DNA of 64,000 nt from JAFGRU01 sp016934985. Its GTDB lineage: Bacteria > Desulfobacterota > Desulfuromonadia > Desulfuromonadales > JAAYDE01. The notes below the pieces were generated by a model. The model did no database searches. It was not told where the DNA came from and was given only the letters and a program-made list of their open reading frames with translations. The DNA lies in contig CAXXJQ010000007.1 in NCBI GenBank assembly GCA_963665045.2, forward strand, positions 1-64,000. Direction: 5' to 3'. Each line of letters opens with the position of its first letter. Within the stretch, counting starts at the first letter, position 1. Shown piece after piece: positions 25,652 to 35,434 of the stretch. Both the position numbers and the translations under genes were made by a program.

Positions 25652-27886
25652 TCAACCGGTATTTTGAGAGGAAGACCTGGAGGAGCCACCGCCTTTCAGG
25701 ATGCTTCCTCCCCGCCTGGTCAGGCTCTTGCCGATACCGATACCTTTGTCCTCGTCATCGTCACTGACGCCGTAATATTCACGGTGGTAATATCCATACC
25801 CTTCATCATGTTCACCCTGGGCGTTGATTACCATGCCGAGGACTTTTCCGCCCACGGATTTAAGAAGCTTCAAAGATTTCCGCGCCATGTCGTCCTTGGT
25901 CATGCGGGCCTTGGCAACCAGGATGGTGCCATCGAAAAGGTTGCTGAGATGGTGGGCATCGGAGACCACCAAAATGGGCGAAGTGTCGCAAATAATGATG
26001 TCAAACTTGGCGCTCAAGACATTGAGGAGGTTTTTTATGGTTTTGGACATCAACAGTTCTGAAGGATTGAACGGTGTCGGACCGGCGGTCAGAATCGAGA
26101 GGTTGAAATACGGGCCTTTCTGCAGGATATCCGCATCGGTTGCCCCGGACAGATAGGTGCTGAGCCCTTTTTCGTTGCTCAACCCGAGAATTTTGTGGAT
26201 GCGCGGTTTGCGCAGGTCGCCGTCAATTAAAAGCACGCTTCTTTCCGATTGGGCCAAAGTAATGGCAAGGTTTACCGAAATAGTGGTTTTCCCCTCGCCG
26301 GCCACCGAACTGGTAATCAGGACCCTCTTCGGAGACTCTTTTTCGGAAGACAGCAGAACCGCTGTCCGAAGCGCACGATAGCTTTCAGACAAAGGCGAGG
26401 TCGGCTGTGCCAGGACCACCTTTTCGGGAGACAGGCCCTTCAGATTGCAGGAGGAGATAACCCCCAGGACCGGCGTGCCAAGAAGCATTTCCGTTTCATC
26501 AACCCCCCTGATGGTGCTGTCCAGGTAATCGACCAGGAACCCGAATCCGATCCCCCCGACGACCGCAACAAACAAACCGAGAAGAATGTTCAACGGTACT
26601 ACCGGTTTGACGGGCTTAAGGGGCGTTTTTGCTTCTTCGACAATCAGGACGCTCACCGGCTGGCTGGTTTCGTTTATGCCCTGTTCCTTGATTTTCAGCA
26701 TGAGGGCGTCATAGAGCTGCCGATAGGTCGCCACATCCCTTTTCAGCGTTTCATACTCCATGAAATTTTTGTTCAGCGCATGCACCTCGGCTTTGGTTGT
26801 ATCAAACTGCTCCTTGAGCCCTTCTTCCACGGAGACGGCCAACTTGTATTCATTTTCAATGGACTGAATGACCCGGTTTATTTCCTGAACCCTTTTTCTC
26901 CTCAGCACATAAAGATCGCCTCTTGCCTTGTTCATGACCGGGTGTTTGGGGCCGTATTTCCCTGAAAGCTCCATGATGCTCTTCTCTGCTGTGACAATCT
27001 GGGAGCGGAGAATCTGCAGGGTGGGATCCGACATGACGGCAGGAACGGTTTCGGCTTTGGCGGGGTCGTTCCTGACCACTTTTATTTGATTATATAAGGC
27101 TTCAACTTCCTTGCGCCGGGCCTCCGCCCCGACCAGGCGGGTGCTGATTTCCGAAAGTTTCTGCGGCGTGACGGCGATACGGTTTTCCAGGGTCAGAATA
27201 TCCTTGTCCCCCGTGAAGGCCTGCAACGATTTTTCAGCGGCCTCGAGTTTTGTCCGCTGCGTCTCGGCTTTGGTCGTCATCCATTCCAGAACCCGGCGGG
27301 AAGCTTCCACCTTGAGATCAAGGGATTCATCGATATAAGCCCTGATGACGGTGTTGGCCACAAGTGCCGCGAACTCGGGATCCGGAGACTGGAAGCCGAT
27401 ATTGACAATCCTGCTATCCGTGACCGGCTGGACAATGACATTTTGACTTATCTGGCTGATGATGCCGTCGACAAAGGCCTGTTGCTGTTTTTCAGGGGAC
27501 GTTTCTTCTTCTTTGGCCCAAATTTGCTTTTTTATCCCTTTGATCCAACTGAAAGTCTTTGCTAAAAACGTTTTCTCTTTATCCTCACCAAAGCGCTCTT
27601 GCCACGTGTCCGACAGGGACAGCATCTTTTCGACCCGCGTGGCGACCGCAAGGCTCTTGATTAATTGAAACTGGGTTTGGATAAAATCGGGGTCGCGGCT
27701 CGTGGTCCGGGTTGCGGAGGTGAAATTATTGGGCTCAACCGCTTCAATGATGACCTTGGTCGTGCCCTGGAATTGGGGAGTCATGAGAAAAGTGACCGCG
27801 AGAACAAACAAAAACACCGCGGAAGCGAAAATAAGGATGAACCGACGACGCTTTTTGATTATTTTCAAGGATTCTTTCAAGTCCAT
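25652..27886 (-). CDS. wzc: Wzc-type polysaccharide co-polymerase with tyrosine kinase domain
   Basis: A 744-residue inner-membrane protein that controls polymer length and export. A Wzz domain with a first membrane segment (FILIFASAVFLFVLAVTFLM, 16-35) is followed by a long periplasmic coiled-coil part (about 190-400), a GNVR-type region and a second membrane segment (434-453). The cytoplasmic BY-kinase has Walker A SSVAGEGKT (526-534), Walker A' LLIDGD (552-557) and Walker B IIICDTSP. The tail has the expected Tyr cluster (Y697, Y699, Y700, Y704, Y705), followed by an unusual Gly/Ser/Arg-rich tail of about 39 residues. It lies downstream of the Wza-type gene and is the last gene of this operon. 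Confidence 0.95.
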   Translation of the reverse strand: MDLKESLKIIKKRRRFILIFASAVFLFVLAVTFLMTPQFQGTTKVIIEAVEPNNFTSATRTTSRDPDFIQTQFQLIKSLAVATRVEKMLSLSDTWQERFGEDKEKTFLAKTFSWIKGIKKQIWAKEEETSPEKQQQAFVDGIISQISQNVIVQPVTDSRIVNIGFQSPDPEFAALVANTVIRAYIDESLDLKVEASRRVLEWMTTKAETQRTKLEAAEKSLQAFTGDKDILTLENRIAVTPQKLSEISTRLVGAEARRKEVEALYNQIKVVRNDPAKAETVPAVMSDPTLQILRSQIVTAEKSIMELSGKYGPKHPVMNKARGDLYVLRRKRVQEINRVIQSIENEYKLAVSVEEGLKEQFDTTKAEVHALNKNFMEYETLKRDVATYRQLYDALMLKIKEQGINETSQPVSVLIVEEAKTPLKPVKPVVPLNILLGLFVAVVGGIGFGFLVDYLDSTIRGVDETEMLLGTPVLGVISSCNLKGLSPEKVVLAQPTSPLSESYRALRTAVLLSSEKESPKRVLITSSVAGEGKTTISVNLAITLAQSERSVLLIDGDLRKPRIHKILGLSNEKGLSTYLSGATDADILQKGPYFNLSILTAGPTPFNPSELLMSKTIKNLLNVLSAKFDIIICDTSPILVVSDAHHLSNLFDGTILVAKARMTKDDMARKSLKLLKSVGGKVLGMVINAQGEHDEGYGYYHREYYGVSDDDEDKGIGIGKSLTRRGGSILKGGGSSRSSSQNTG

Positions 27887-28151
27887 AACCGGCTCTTTCT
27901 CTGGTGAAAGATTAAATTACCCCACGTTTTTCCTCCGGCAATCGCCCGGATTATTCATGAAAACTTTGGCTGTTACCGTTTAATTGCCGGCCATCCCTCG
28001 CCAGGCTCGCCCCTTGCTCTTCGACATACTGCCGGTACGCCTTCAGCCTGTCCGCCGCACAACTTTGGCAGCCGGGAGCAGGTCGCTGTGCCTGCGCCCG
28101 ATCTGTCACACCCTTTACGGTTTCGCCGCAAAGCATCATGAATAAGCCGGG

Positions 28152-28952
28152 TCAAAAAAAACTTTCCGGCACGACAATCACATCGTCGTACTGAACCCTC
28201 GTATCCAACGGGACCCTCTTGAGGACCTTTTCAACGCCGTCTTCTTTTCGAATAATCTTAATCTTGCTTTCCGCGGCAATAGTGGTAAATCCTCCGGCCA
28301 TGGTTATGGCTTTGAGGACCGTGCCATTGCTCCCTACCAGGTAGGCATTCGGCCGCTTCACCTGACCGGTCACGTAAACCAGACCGGCTTTGGAAACATG
28401 CACTGTATCGCCATCCAAGACCGGGATATCCATCGAAGCATCGCCTCTTTCCAGCAATTCCTTCAAGTTGACGGAAATAAGATTTTCCTTCTGTTTCCCG
28501 CTTGTCGCCTTTCTTTTGATGGTCAGGGTGTCGCCAGCAGCCTCGGTCAGTCCACCGGCCTTGGAAATCAGTTCAAGCAAGGTTGTCGGTCCGCTTAATT
28601 CGTATAGCCCCGGGGTAGCGACCGGGCCGATGATAACCACTCTTTTGCTCCGAAACTCCTCAATAAAAACAGATACCTGAGGATTAATAATGTAGCCGTT
28701 GGCCAACTTTTTCGCGAGCGTATCGGCCACCTGGGAAACATTCATCTTGCCGATAAAGACCTCACCAATCAAGGGGAACTGGATTTTGCCGTCGCTGCTG
28801 ACCCGAACCGTGGTTGATAGATCGGGATTGTCATAAACATTCACCCTGAGAACGTCGCCGGCACCCACCTGATAGTTTGAATCGTCCGCACTGGAAGGTA
28901 CCCCATGGACCAGAAGGAACAACAGTATGAATCCACCCAAAAGTCGTTTCAT
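28152..28952 (-). CDS. wza: Wza-type polysaccharide export protein
   Basis: A 266-residue secreted protein with a signal peptide (MKRLLGGFILLFLLVHGVPS) and no lipobox Cys, unlike classical Wza. Poly_export domain: YQVGAGDVLRVNVYDNPDLS and VSSDGKIQFPLIGEV. Two SLBB domains follow (VVIIGPVATPGLYEL and VYVTGQVKRPNAYLV). It should form the periplasmic/outer-membrane part of the export channel that docks onto the Wzc-type protein. The 265 bases between it and wzc hold no supported gene. The outer-membrane pore may be the beta-barrel encoded next to it. Confidence 0.94.
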   Translation of the reverse strand: MKRLLGGFILLFLLVHGVPSSADDSNYQVGAGDVLRVNVYDNPDLSTTVRVSSDGKIQFPLIGEVFIGKMNVSQVADTLAKKLANGYIINPQVSVFIEEFRSKRVVIIGPVATPGLYELSGPTTLLELISKAGGLTEAAGDTLTIKRKATSGKQKENLISVNLKELLERGDASMDIPVLDGDTVHVSKAGLVYVTGQVKRPNAYLVGSNGTVLKAITMAGGFTTIAAESKIKIIRKEDGVEKVLKRVPLDTRVQYDDVIVVPESFF

Positions 28953-29070
28953 TTTGTCTCTTCCTTTGTGATGTACCGTTTTTAAAAACCCTGCTTTCGA
29001 TCAGAGAGACATCCCCAACTTTTTTCAAGAATAAGGTTTTACCGCACAATCCTTTCATGAACAGCTCAGA

Positions 29071-30393
29071 CTAGATGGCTCCCGTGATGCCCAGGAAAAA
29101 AGTATTGTTATCGTAGTCGTAGGCATTGTCATTGGAATTGCGGGAGGTAAATTGGTAACCGACCCCCAGGACCAACCAGCTTCTGAAGGTATAACCCAAC
29201 TCAATGCCGGCCCGGTAATAATCGTCTTCACGATTTCCACCGGCCGCAATTTCCTTGTAGCTGTCCCTGATATACTCCAGATTGATTTCTGCTTCCAATC
29301 TGGGCAGCACCCTCTGGTGGTATCCGAGCAGCACGCTGTGGGACAGGATGTACTCCTGGTCGGAAATGTCGGTCTCGTTCATCTGCCGGGTCGCGATCAG
29401 ACGGAAAGCGGTTTTTTCGCTATACTGGTAATCCAATTGAAGTTCCCCGATGATATCTTCGTATGATTCGATGCCACTTTCATCGAATTCCTTTTGTCCA
29501 TAGCCGAGCTTGAACCTTGCCCGTGTTTTTTCTGAATACTGCCAGCGGACCCCGGCGAAATAATGATGTTCCTGGCTGTCGCTCAGGGTATCCTCGTCAT
29601 AGTTGATGTCAACATACTCGTACTGCAGGAACATTGCGGTCCTTGGCCTTATCTTGTAAAAAACATAACCGGAGGCGGCATTGTCGCTCCGGTTTCGATA
29701 ACTGTTGATATCCTCATCGTAATCCAGGTAATAATTGGAATAATCAAGCCGAAAGGCAAACTTCTGGCTGACCGGCAAAAGCCCCACGACGTTGAAAAAA
29801 TTCGCATCATACTCGTCAAGCGCCGTAGATGTTCCCGTGGCATAGGGGTCCTGGGCCTTGTCATAGATATTGACGACTTCAATGCTGGCTTCATTGGCGA
29901 ACTGATAGCGCAGAAGACCTTCCGCATGGTGGTTTTCCGTGTTCTCATCCGAGTACTCGTCATACCTCCTGATATTCATACGGTACAGGGCGTAGGCCTG
30001 AAATCTCCGCTCGGATGAAGTTTCAAAACGGCTGACCCGAAGCCCGCCGGGGGCCGTATTGAGTGTTTCCAGAGCCAGAAGCGGTTGCTCGGCGCCGGGA
30101 AACGCAAGCCATATTCCGGGAATAATGTTGTAGACGATGTCGTCTTTTTCGTCATCGTTTTCATTGAAAAGGTTATCGGTATAATAGGTGTTCAACGAAA
30201 TAAAAGGATGAAAGTAACGGCCTTTTTTTTCAAAAACATCCGCTCCGGTTGAATCTTCCGTTGACGTGTCCATTTGGCCGGAAAGGCCAACTTCAGAACC
30301 TGTGTCTGTTTCCGTCCCTGCTCCTAGAACATGGTTCGGCACCATTAACAGAAGCCAACACACCAGCACAACGACCCATCTCAATTCATTCAT
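29071..30393 (-). CDS. Outer-membrane beta-barrel protein of the exopolysaccharide locus
   Basis: A 440-residue protein with a signal peptide (LRWVVVLVCWLLLMVPNHVLG). After an acidic linker it is made of alternating amphipathic strands with many aromatic ends (YHPFISLNTYYTDNLF near the start, then a repeated pattern such as RLDYSNYYLDYDED). It ends in strands typical of BBP2/outer_membrane barrels, with a final FLGITGAI. Proteins of this type sit beside wza/wzc-type genes in many exopolysaccharide loci and are candidates for the export pore or for anchoring polymer. Function inferred from context. Confidence 0.82.
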   Translation of the reverse strand: MNELRWVVVLVCWLLLMVPNHVLGAGTETDTGSEVGLSGQMDTSTEDSTGADVFEKKGRYFHPFISLNTYYTDNLFNENDDEKDDIVYNIIPGIWLAFPGAEQPLLALETLNTAPGGLRVSRFETSSERRFQAYALYRMNIRRYDEYSDENTENHHAEGLLRYQFANEASIEVVNIYDKAQDPYATGTSTALDEYDANFFNVVGLLPVSQKFAFRLDYSNYYLDYDEDINSYRNRSDNAASGYVFYKIRPRTAMFLQYEYVDINYDEDTLSDSQEHHYFAGVRWQYSEKTRARFKLGYGQKEFDESGIESYEDIIGELQLDYQYSEKTAFRLIATRQMNETDISDQEYILSHSVLLGYHQRVLPRLEAEINLEYIRDSYKEIAAGGNREDDYYRAGIELGYTFRSWLVLGVGYQFTSRNSNDNAYDYDNNTFFLGITGAI

Positions 30394-31000
30394 TTTTTCC
30401 CATCCTCATCAATAAAAACACCAAAGTCCGGGCGGTCGGCACCTGCACCCCCGCAGCACCGTTTCCCTCTCGAAAATAAGGCAACCCCTCGTTGACCACC
30501 GCTAAGCCCGCGTCCGCCCCCGAAAAACTGCGATGGCATCCCATCGACAGTCACCAATACCCTTTAATACTAAAACGTTAACCGGAAAGTTTGTCTTGTC
30601 AACCCCCAAAATCACCTTCTTTAAAGAAGCTAAAGATTCAATTCTAAAGCGATTTTTTCCTAACTCACGGTATTAACAAATGCTCTGTCGCAAAACCGGT
30701 CGGTATCCGTCATATCGAGTCAGGAATGGTCATGTCCTCTGCACAGGCAGCGGCAAACCGGCGGAAAGCCAGGAGCAGGTACGACTTGAGATTGCCTGCA
30801 GATGAGTAATGCAATCGCTGTTTTCATAAATGATTCAGGTTAAATGCGCCTGAAGATACCTCTCTGATGCCTTCAAGACCCGATTTCTTGAAAAAGTTCC
30901 GCCGGGTCAAGGCCTCTGCGCACCAAAGGCGTCGAAAAAAATGCATTCATCACAGCCGTTGAACGTTCAGGCTGCAATAAAAAACTACAGGAACCTTTGT
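30394..31000. other. Intergenic, 607 bases, probable promoter region of the barrel-wza-wzc operon
   Basis: No gene is supported. The part nearest the barrel gene (30,540-30,700) is AT-rich, as for a promoter. The hairpin-like sequence near 30,490-30,540 was checked for a c-di-GMP riboswitch and does not match its core. Confidence 0.45.
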
Positions 31001-32962
31001 TTAACCTTCCTTTCCATAAAGGGGAGAAAAACCGGCCGGGAAATGGTGTCGAACGGGGGGGGCTTGGGGGGATTTAAAGCGCATTTTAGGTGCCGGGTCC
31101 TTCTGCTGCGGCTGGTATTCAGGGACGATATCCCTGAGAATTGAAAGCACGGCTTCTGAATCTTTTACCCTCGTCGCATGCCTCAGTACCTCAATCTGTT
31201 TTTCCAGAATAGTGGAATCGATATGAAGAGCCTGGGCCACACAAATTTTTTCATGCCGGGTTTTGCACACTCCTTCGCCGGCGAGAAGAAGTTCTTCATA
31301 GAGCTTTTCCCCCGGCCTTAATCCGGTAAAAATAATGTCGATGTCCTCGTTCTCCTTCAGTCCCGAGAGGCGGATCAGTTCTCTGGCCAGGCTGACGATT
31401 TTGACCGGCTCACCCATATCGAGCAGGAATATTTCACCTCCCTTACCCATGCTGCCGGCCTGAAGAACCAATTGCGACGCCTCGGGGATCGTCATGAAGA
31501 AGCGGGTAACCTCGGGATGGGTAACGGTAATCGGTCCGCCTTTTTGAATTTGTTCCCTGAATATGGGAATAACGCTGCCGTTACTTCCCAGGACATTGCC
31601 GAAACGCACGGTAACGAGTTTGGTTTTGCTCTTTCTCGAAAGGTTCTGAACATACATCTCCGCGGCGCGCTTACTGGCGCCCATGATATTGGTCGGATTG
31701 ACCGCTTTGTCGGTGGAAACCATGACGAAATGTTTCACACCAAATGCATCGGCGGCATCAGCGATGTTTTTAGTCCCCAGCACGTTGTTTCCAAGCACTT
31801 CAACCGGATTGCTTTCCGAGAGAGGAACATGTTTGTAAGCAGCCGTATGAAAAACGACTTCGGGCCGAAGGCACCTGAAAACCTGCTCTACTGCAGCCCT
31901 GTCCCGGATATCATTTAGAGAAGCGGTGATATCAATGCGCTGGAATTGTTTTTTCAACTCATTTTCGATGAAAAACAGGGGCGTTTCGGCGTTATCAAAA
32001 AGCACGAGGCTGTGCGGTGAAAATCTCGCCGCCTGGCGGCAAATTTCCGATCCGATGCTTCCGGCCGCTCCCGTAACGAGGATTCTCTTTCCTTCCAGGA
32101 ACTCTTTGATCCCCTCGATATCGAGACGAACGGGACAACGGCCGAGGAGATCCTCGAGCTGAACATTTCTGAGGTTCTGAACCGAGATTTCGCCGTTGAT
32201 AATGTCTCCCATGTTGGGGAGAATTTTTGATTCGACTTTGGCTTTTCGACAAACGTCGACGATTTTCCGCAGTTCCTTGCGACACACTGACGAACTCGCC
32301 ACGATCACCATGTCGATTTTTCTCTCACTGCAGATTGCTGCCAACTCGCGGGTCGTCCCCAGAACCGATACCCCCATAAAGCCGAGCTGCTGACGCTCTT
32401 TATCATTATCGATAAATCCCAGCACAGTTTTATTCATGTGGGGGTTCTGACGGATTTCCCTTACGATGGTCTGGCCGGCTGCACCGGCCCCCACGATCAA
32501 AACCCTCTGCATGCGGGCGTTTTTTTCCTGAAAGTTCAAGGTAAGATTTTCCCTGAACAAGCGCGTGAATACGCGTACGCCACTCATGATGAGAAAACAG
32601 AACAGACCGTCAAGAATCAGTATGGAGCGGGGCATGTTTTCGAGACGAAAAGCGAGAGCCGCATATATTATAAAGGCAGTGGACGCAATGATATTCCCTT
32701 TAAGAATAACCATCATATCCGGCAGGGAAACGAATCGCCACCAGCCGGTAAACATGCCGAACTTCCAGAACACCAGGGTTTTGATAACGATGATGACAGG
32801 AAGAAGCTTCAAAAAGACCTGCCAGTAATGGGTGGGAATGTCACCGTCGAAGCGAACCGCAAAGGCAATCAGAAAAGCACTGAGAATAATGTCAATCTGG
32901 AAAAAAAGAAGAAAAGGTTTCCTGAAGGAAGATTTTTCAAATAAATTTTTCCATTTGCCCAT
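31001..32962 (-). CDS. WbpM/PglF-type membrane nucleotide-sugar 4,6-dehydratase
   Basis: A 653-residue protein; the start is the ATG at 32,962, 6 bases after GGGGAGG. About 140 N-terminal residues carry four membrane segments (FLLFFQIDIILSAFLIAFAV first). A Rossmann-like domain with VLIVGAGAAGQTIV follows, then the CapD domain with GAAGSIGSEI, VSTDKAVNPTNIMGASKRAA (catalytic Met/Lys type, no Tyr) and TVRFGNVLGSNGSVIP. The family converts UDP-GlcNAc to the 4-keto-6-deoxy sugar. With the DegT aminotransferase and the GNAT-PGT fusion in this locus it would supply a 4-amino-6-deoxy sugar as in bacillosamine-type pathways; the exact isomer cannot be read. Confidence 0.92.
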   Translation of the reverse strand: MGKWKNLFEKSSFRKPFLLFFQIDIILSAFLIAFAVRFDGDIPTHYWQVFLKLLPVIIVIKTLVFWKFGMFTGWWRFVSLPDMMVILKGNIIASTAFIIYAALAFRLENMPRSILILDGLFCFLIMSGVRVFTRLFRENLTLNFQEKNARMQRVLIVGAGAAGQTIVREIRQNPHMNKTVLGFIDNDKERQQLGFMGVSVLGTTRELAAICSERKIDMVIVASSSVCRKELRKIVDVCRKAKVESKILPNMGDIINGEISVQNLRNVQLEDLLGRCPVRLDIEGIKEFLEGKRILVTGAAGSIGSEICRQAARFSPHSLVLFDNAETPLFFIENELKKQFQRIDITASLNDIRDRAAVEQVFRCLRPEVVFHTAAYKHVPLSESNPVEVLGNNVLGTKNIADAADAFGVKHFVMVSTDKAVNPTNIMGASKRAAEMYVQNLSRKSKTKLVTVRFGNVLGSNGSVIPIFREQIQKGGPITVTHPEVTRFFMTIPEASQLVLQAGSMGKGGEIFLLDMGEPVKIVSLARELIRLSGLKENEDIDIIFTGLRPGEKLYEELLLAGEGVCKTRHEKICVAQALHIDSTILEKQIEVLRHATRVKDSEAVLSILRDIVPEYQPQQKDPAPKMRFKSPQAPPVRHHFPAGFSPLYGKEG

Positions 32963-33045
32963 GGAAAGCCTCCCCTCAACGCATTGCAACAGTTTTTCCT
33001 TTTCCTGTTTAATAACGATAGAGTATAGGGACGGCAATTCAATCA

Positions 33046-33205
33046 CCATAAATGTTGATTATTGTAATCATTTATGGTTTAAAAAAATTCAAACTTAGGT
33101 TTGTATTGGACAAAGAATTTTATTAGCTGATTTTTATTTTCCTTATAAGTTATCAGCCAAGGAATTTAATTCATTCAAAATAAATCAATAATCACCAGTG
33201 ATTAT
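33046..33205. promoter_or_regulatory. Two inverted repeats in the dehydratase upstream region
   Basis: CCATAAATG / CATTTATGG (33,046-33,054 and 33,069-33,077) forms a 9-base inverted repeat 84 bases before the dehydratase start. ATAATCAC / GTGATTAT (33,188-33,205) forms a perfect 8-base inverted repeat around CA. Both contain TGATTAT-like half sites, so one regulator could bind both. The LuxR-type regulator gene is the next gene upstream. The surrounding 331 bases (32,963-33,294) contain no gene. Confidence 0.45.
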
Positions 33206-33294
33206 CAATAAAATTTTTTAATTCAAAATGGAAGGTACGTTTTATTTTCAAAGGAGGGCTTTAGTATTGAAGATTGGTTGTTTAAAGAGGAATA

Positions 33295-33927
33295 TTAATT
33301 AAATGTCATAGTATTAACGTTGGAAATACTTATAGCCAGTTGAAGCCTGTTCGGAACACCGAACTTCTTGAACAGTCTGTTCATATGTGATTTCACAGTT
33401 TGCTCACTGATAAAAAGCTCCTGGGCAATTTTTTTATTTGTATATCCAGAGCTGAGACAATTAAGCACTTCTTTTTCTCTTTTGGTCAAAAGGATGTGTT
33501 TCTTTTTTGCATAATTACTGCAAAGGGAGTTCCTGATTGTATCGTGGGCAATCCACAGATCGCCCGCATATACTTTGTGAATAGCCTTTTTCATGTGTTC
33601 CGAATCGGCGTCCTGGGTCAATATGCCGACCAGTCCGCGGGCCACCATCCCCTGCAGGTCCTGAAACACGAATGAGGCATCGCCCTTTCCCGTAACCAAA
33701 AGGATTTTTGGAGGGGAATTATCGATTTTCAATGATTTTTCCAGAACGCTCTGAAAAAAGAAATCGTCCAGGATAAAGATATCCGGCTTATCGTGGAGCA
33801 TCTCTTCGAGTTCGTAACAAGAGCATGCGACACCTACAACGTTCAAATCTTCACATTCCCGAAGAAGATGCCTCAATCCTTCCGCAAACAGGTTAAGCTT
33901 GCACCCTATAAGCAATTTGATAGGCAT
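33295..33927 (-). CDS. NarL/LuxR-family response regulator
   Basis: A 210-residue protein with a receiver-like N-terminal domain (about 1-125; PDIFILDDFFFQ gives the likely phospho-accepting Asp) and a C-terminal LuxR HTH (ILLTKREKEVLNCLSSGYTN and KKIAQELFISEQTVKSHMNR). The receiver lacks a clearly conserved acidic pocket and the final Lys is uncertain, so it may be an atypical receiver. No kinase gene is adjacent. GAGGAG precedes the ATG by 9 bases. Regulation of the flanking exopolysaccharide genes is inferred from position. Confidence 0.87.
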   Translation of the reverse strand: MPIKLLIGCKLNLFAEGLRHLLRECEDLNVVGVACSCYELEEMLHDKPDIFILDDFFFQSVLEKSLKIDNSPPKILLVTGKGDASFVFQDLQGMVARGLVGILTQDADSEHMKKAIHKVYAGDLWIAHDTIRNSLCSNYAKKKHILLTKREKEVLNCLSSGYTNKKIAQELFISEQTVKSHMNRLFKKFGVPNRLQLAISISNVNTMTFN

Positions 33928-34180
33928 TCTTCTTTTCTCCTCTATGCTCGGGGAATCTTAGTCACCGTTCAAAAGCCCGTACTTCCACACGAATCAATAA
34001 CCAAAAATTGAAAGAGCTGACTTAAAACAAGGTGGCGTACTTTCGGGGAGGTATTCTTAAACATATTATCCAGATAAGGACGCTATCGAAAGTCGACCTT
34101 TGTTCCATCCTTTTGTCGGTATAATTCGACTCTACCAGCTTGTAAGCGTCTGTCAAATTTCCAAATAATCTGTTTTTTCA

Positions 34181-35434
34181 TCATCGCACAGCACGTCCGA
34201 ATACCTCTTTTACCGTTCGAGCTGTTTTTTCCAAAGCTTCTTCGCTTAATGTCGGATGGACCAGGAACATGAGACTCGTTTCCCCCAATTGCCTGGCAAC
34301 CGGCAGCCTGTTCTGCGGTCCTTTTCCCCTTTTACCCAAAGTGCCAAAGGCCTTTTCCTGGTAGATCTCACTACAGCTTCCGCTGAAACAAGGGACTCCT
34401 TGTCTGGTGATTTCATTCATAATCCGGTCGCGCGACCACCCGGGCTTCAAACGCTCAGGCTCCACAAAGGCATAGTACTTATAATAGGAATGAAAAAAAT
34501 CCGGCGGCGGTTCGGTAATCCGCAGTCCGGCGGCCTGTTTGAAAGACGCCGTAAGGATGGCGGCATTGCGCCTGCGAAGTTCCACCCATCCGGGTAATTT
34601 TTTGAGGACGGACATTCCAACTGCCGCCTGCATTTCCGTCATGCGCCAGTTGGTCCCAAAGGTTTCATGCAACCATCGAAAGCCCGGGGAGGGGGAAGTA
34701 TCGTGCACAGCCCGATAACTTTTACCGTGATCCTTGAAAGCCCATGCCCGCTCCCAAACCTCCCGGGTATTGGTGGTCAGCATCCCCCCTTCGCCCGCTG
34801 TGGTCATAATTTTATCCTGGCAAAAGGAGAAAGCTGCGGCATCCCCGATTGACCCGACAGGCCGCCCTTTATATTTTGCCCCATGGGCCTGGGCACAGTC
34901 TTCGATTACTTTAAGGCCATGTTCCCCGGCCACTTCCAGTATCGGATCCATATCACAGGGCCAGCCGGCAAGATGAACGGCAATAACCGCGCGGGTACGG
35001 GGCGTAACCACAGCCTTGAGGGTTTCGGCCGTCATGTTCTGGCTGACCGGATCGACATCGGCCATCACAGGGACACAGCCGCGCATGACAATAGCACTGG
35101 CCGAAGCGATAAACGTCCTGCTGGTGGTCACAACCTCAGCCCCGGGAGCAATGCCCAGAGCATGAAGAGCCAACTCGAGGGCAACAGTACCATTGGCCAG
35201 GGCCACGGCGTAATCACAATCAAATGCGGAAGCGAAACGCCTTTCAAAGAGGCGCCCTTCCTCTCCCGTCCAATAATTAACCTTGCCGCTTTCCAGAACC
35301 CTGACGACAGCAGTAATTTCATCCTGGTCAAAATGAGGCCAGGGAGCGAACAGGGCCTGGGCACGTTTGACGCTCTGAATGCGCCTCGGCCTCTTTTTTT
35401 CAGAATCAATTTTTTGATTTTTAATTTCACTCAT
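34181..35434 (-). CDS. DegT/DnrJ/EryC1-family sugar aminotransferase
   Basis: A 417-residue PLP enzyme; the start is the ATG at 35,434, 6 bases after GAAGG. K208 in FCQDKIMTTAGEGG forms the internal aldimine, and EDCAQAHGA and DVDP loops are present, as in PglE/ArnB-type transaminases. It should transfer an amino group from Glu to the 4-keto sugar made by the WbpM/PglF-type enzyme. It contains a basic N-terminal tail (SEKKRPRRIQSVKRAQ) not common in the family. The gene stands apart from its neighbours (253 and 453 bases of gap). Confidence 0.92.
   Translation of the reverse strand: MSEIKNQKIDSEKKRPRRIQSVKRAQALFAPWPHFDQDEITAVVRVLESGKVNYWTGEEGRLFERRFASAFDCDYAVALANGTVALELALHALGIAPGAEVVTTSRTFIASASAIVMRGCVPVMADVDPVSQNMTAETLKAVVTPRTRAVIAVHLAGWPCDMDPILEVAGEHGLKVIEDCAQAHGAKYKGRPVGSIGDAAAFSFCQDKIMTTAGEGGMLTTNTREVWERAWAFKDHGKSYRAVHDTSPSPGFRWLHETFGTNWRMTEMQAAVGMSVLKKLPGWVELRRRNAAILTASFKQAAGLRITEPPPDFFHSYYKYYAFVEPERLKPGWSRDRIMNEITRQGVPCFSGSCSEIYQEKAFGTLGKRGKGPQNRLPVARQLGETSLMFLVHPTLSEEALEKTARTVKEVFGRAVR

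Noticed and set aside
27951..28139. 62-codon frame between the wza-type and wzc-type genes (minus)
   Set aside because: No ribosome site and no recognisable family; composition is unlike its neighbours.
30480..30560. Possible c-di-GMP (GEMM) riboswitch on the minus strand
   Set aside because: GGACGC and GGGGTTGCC-like pieces occur, but the GCAAA and CAAAGCC core elements are missing.
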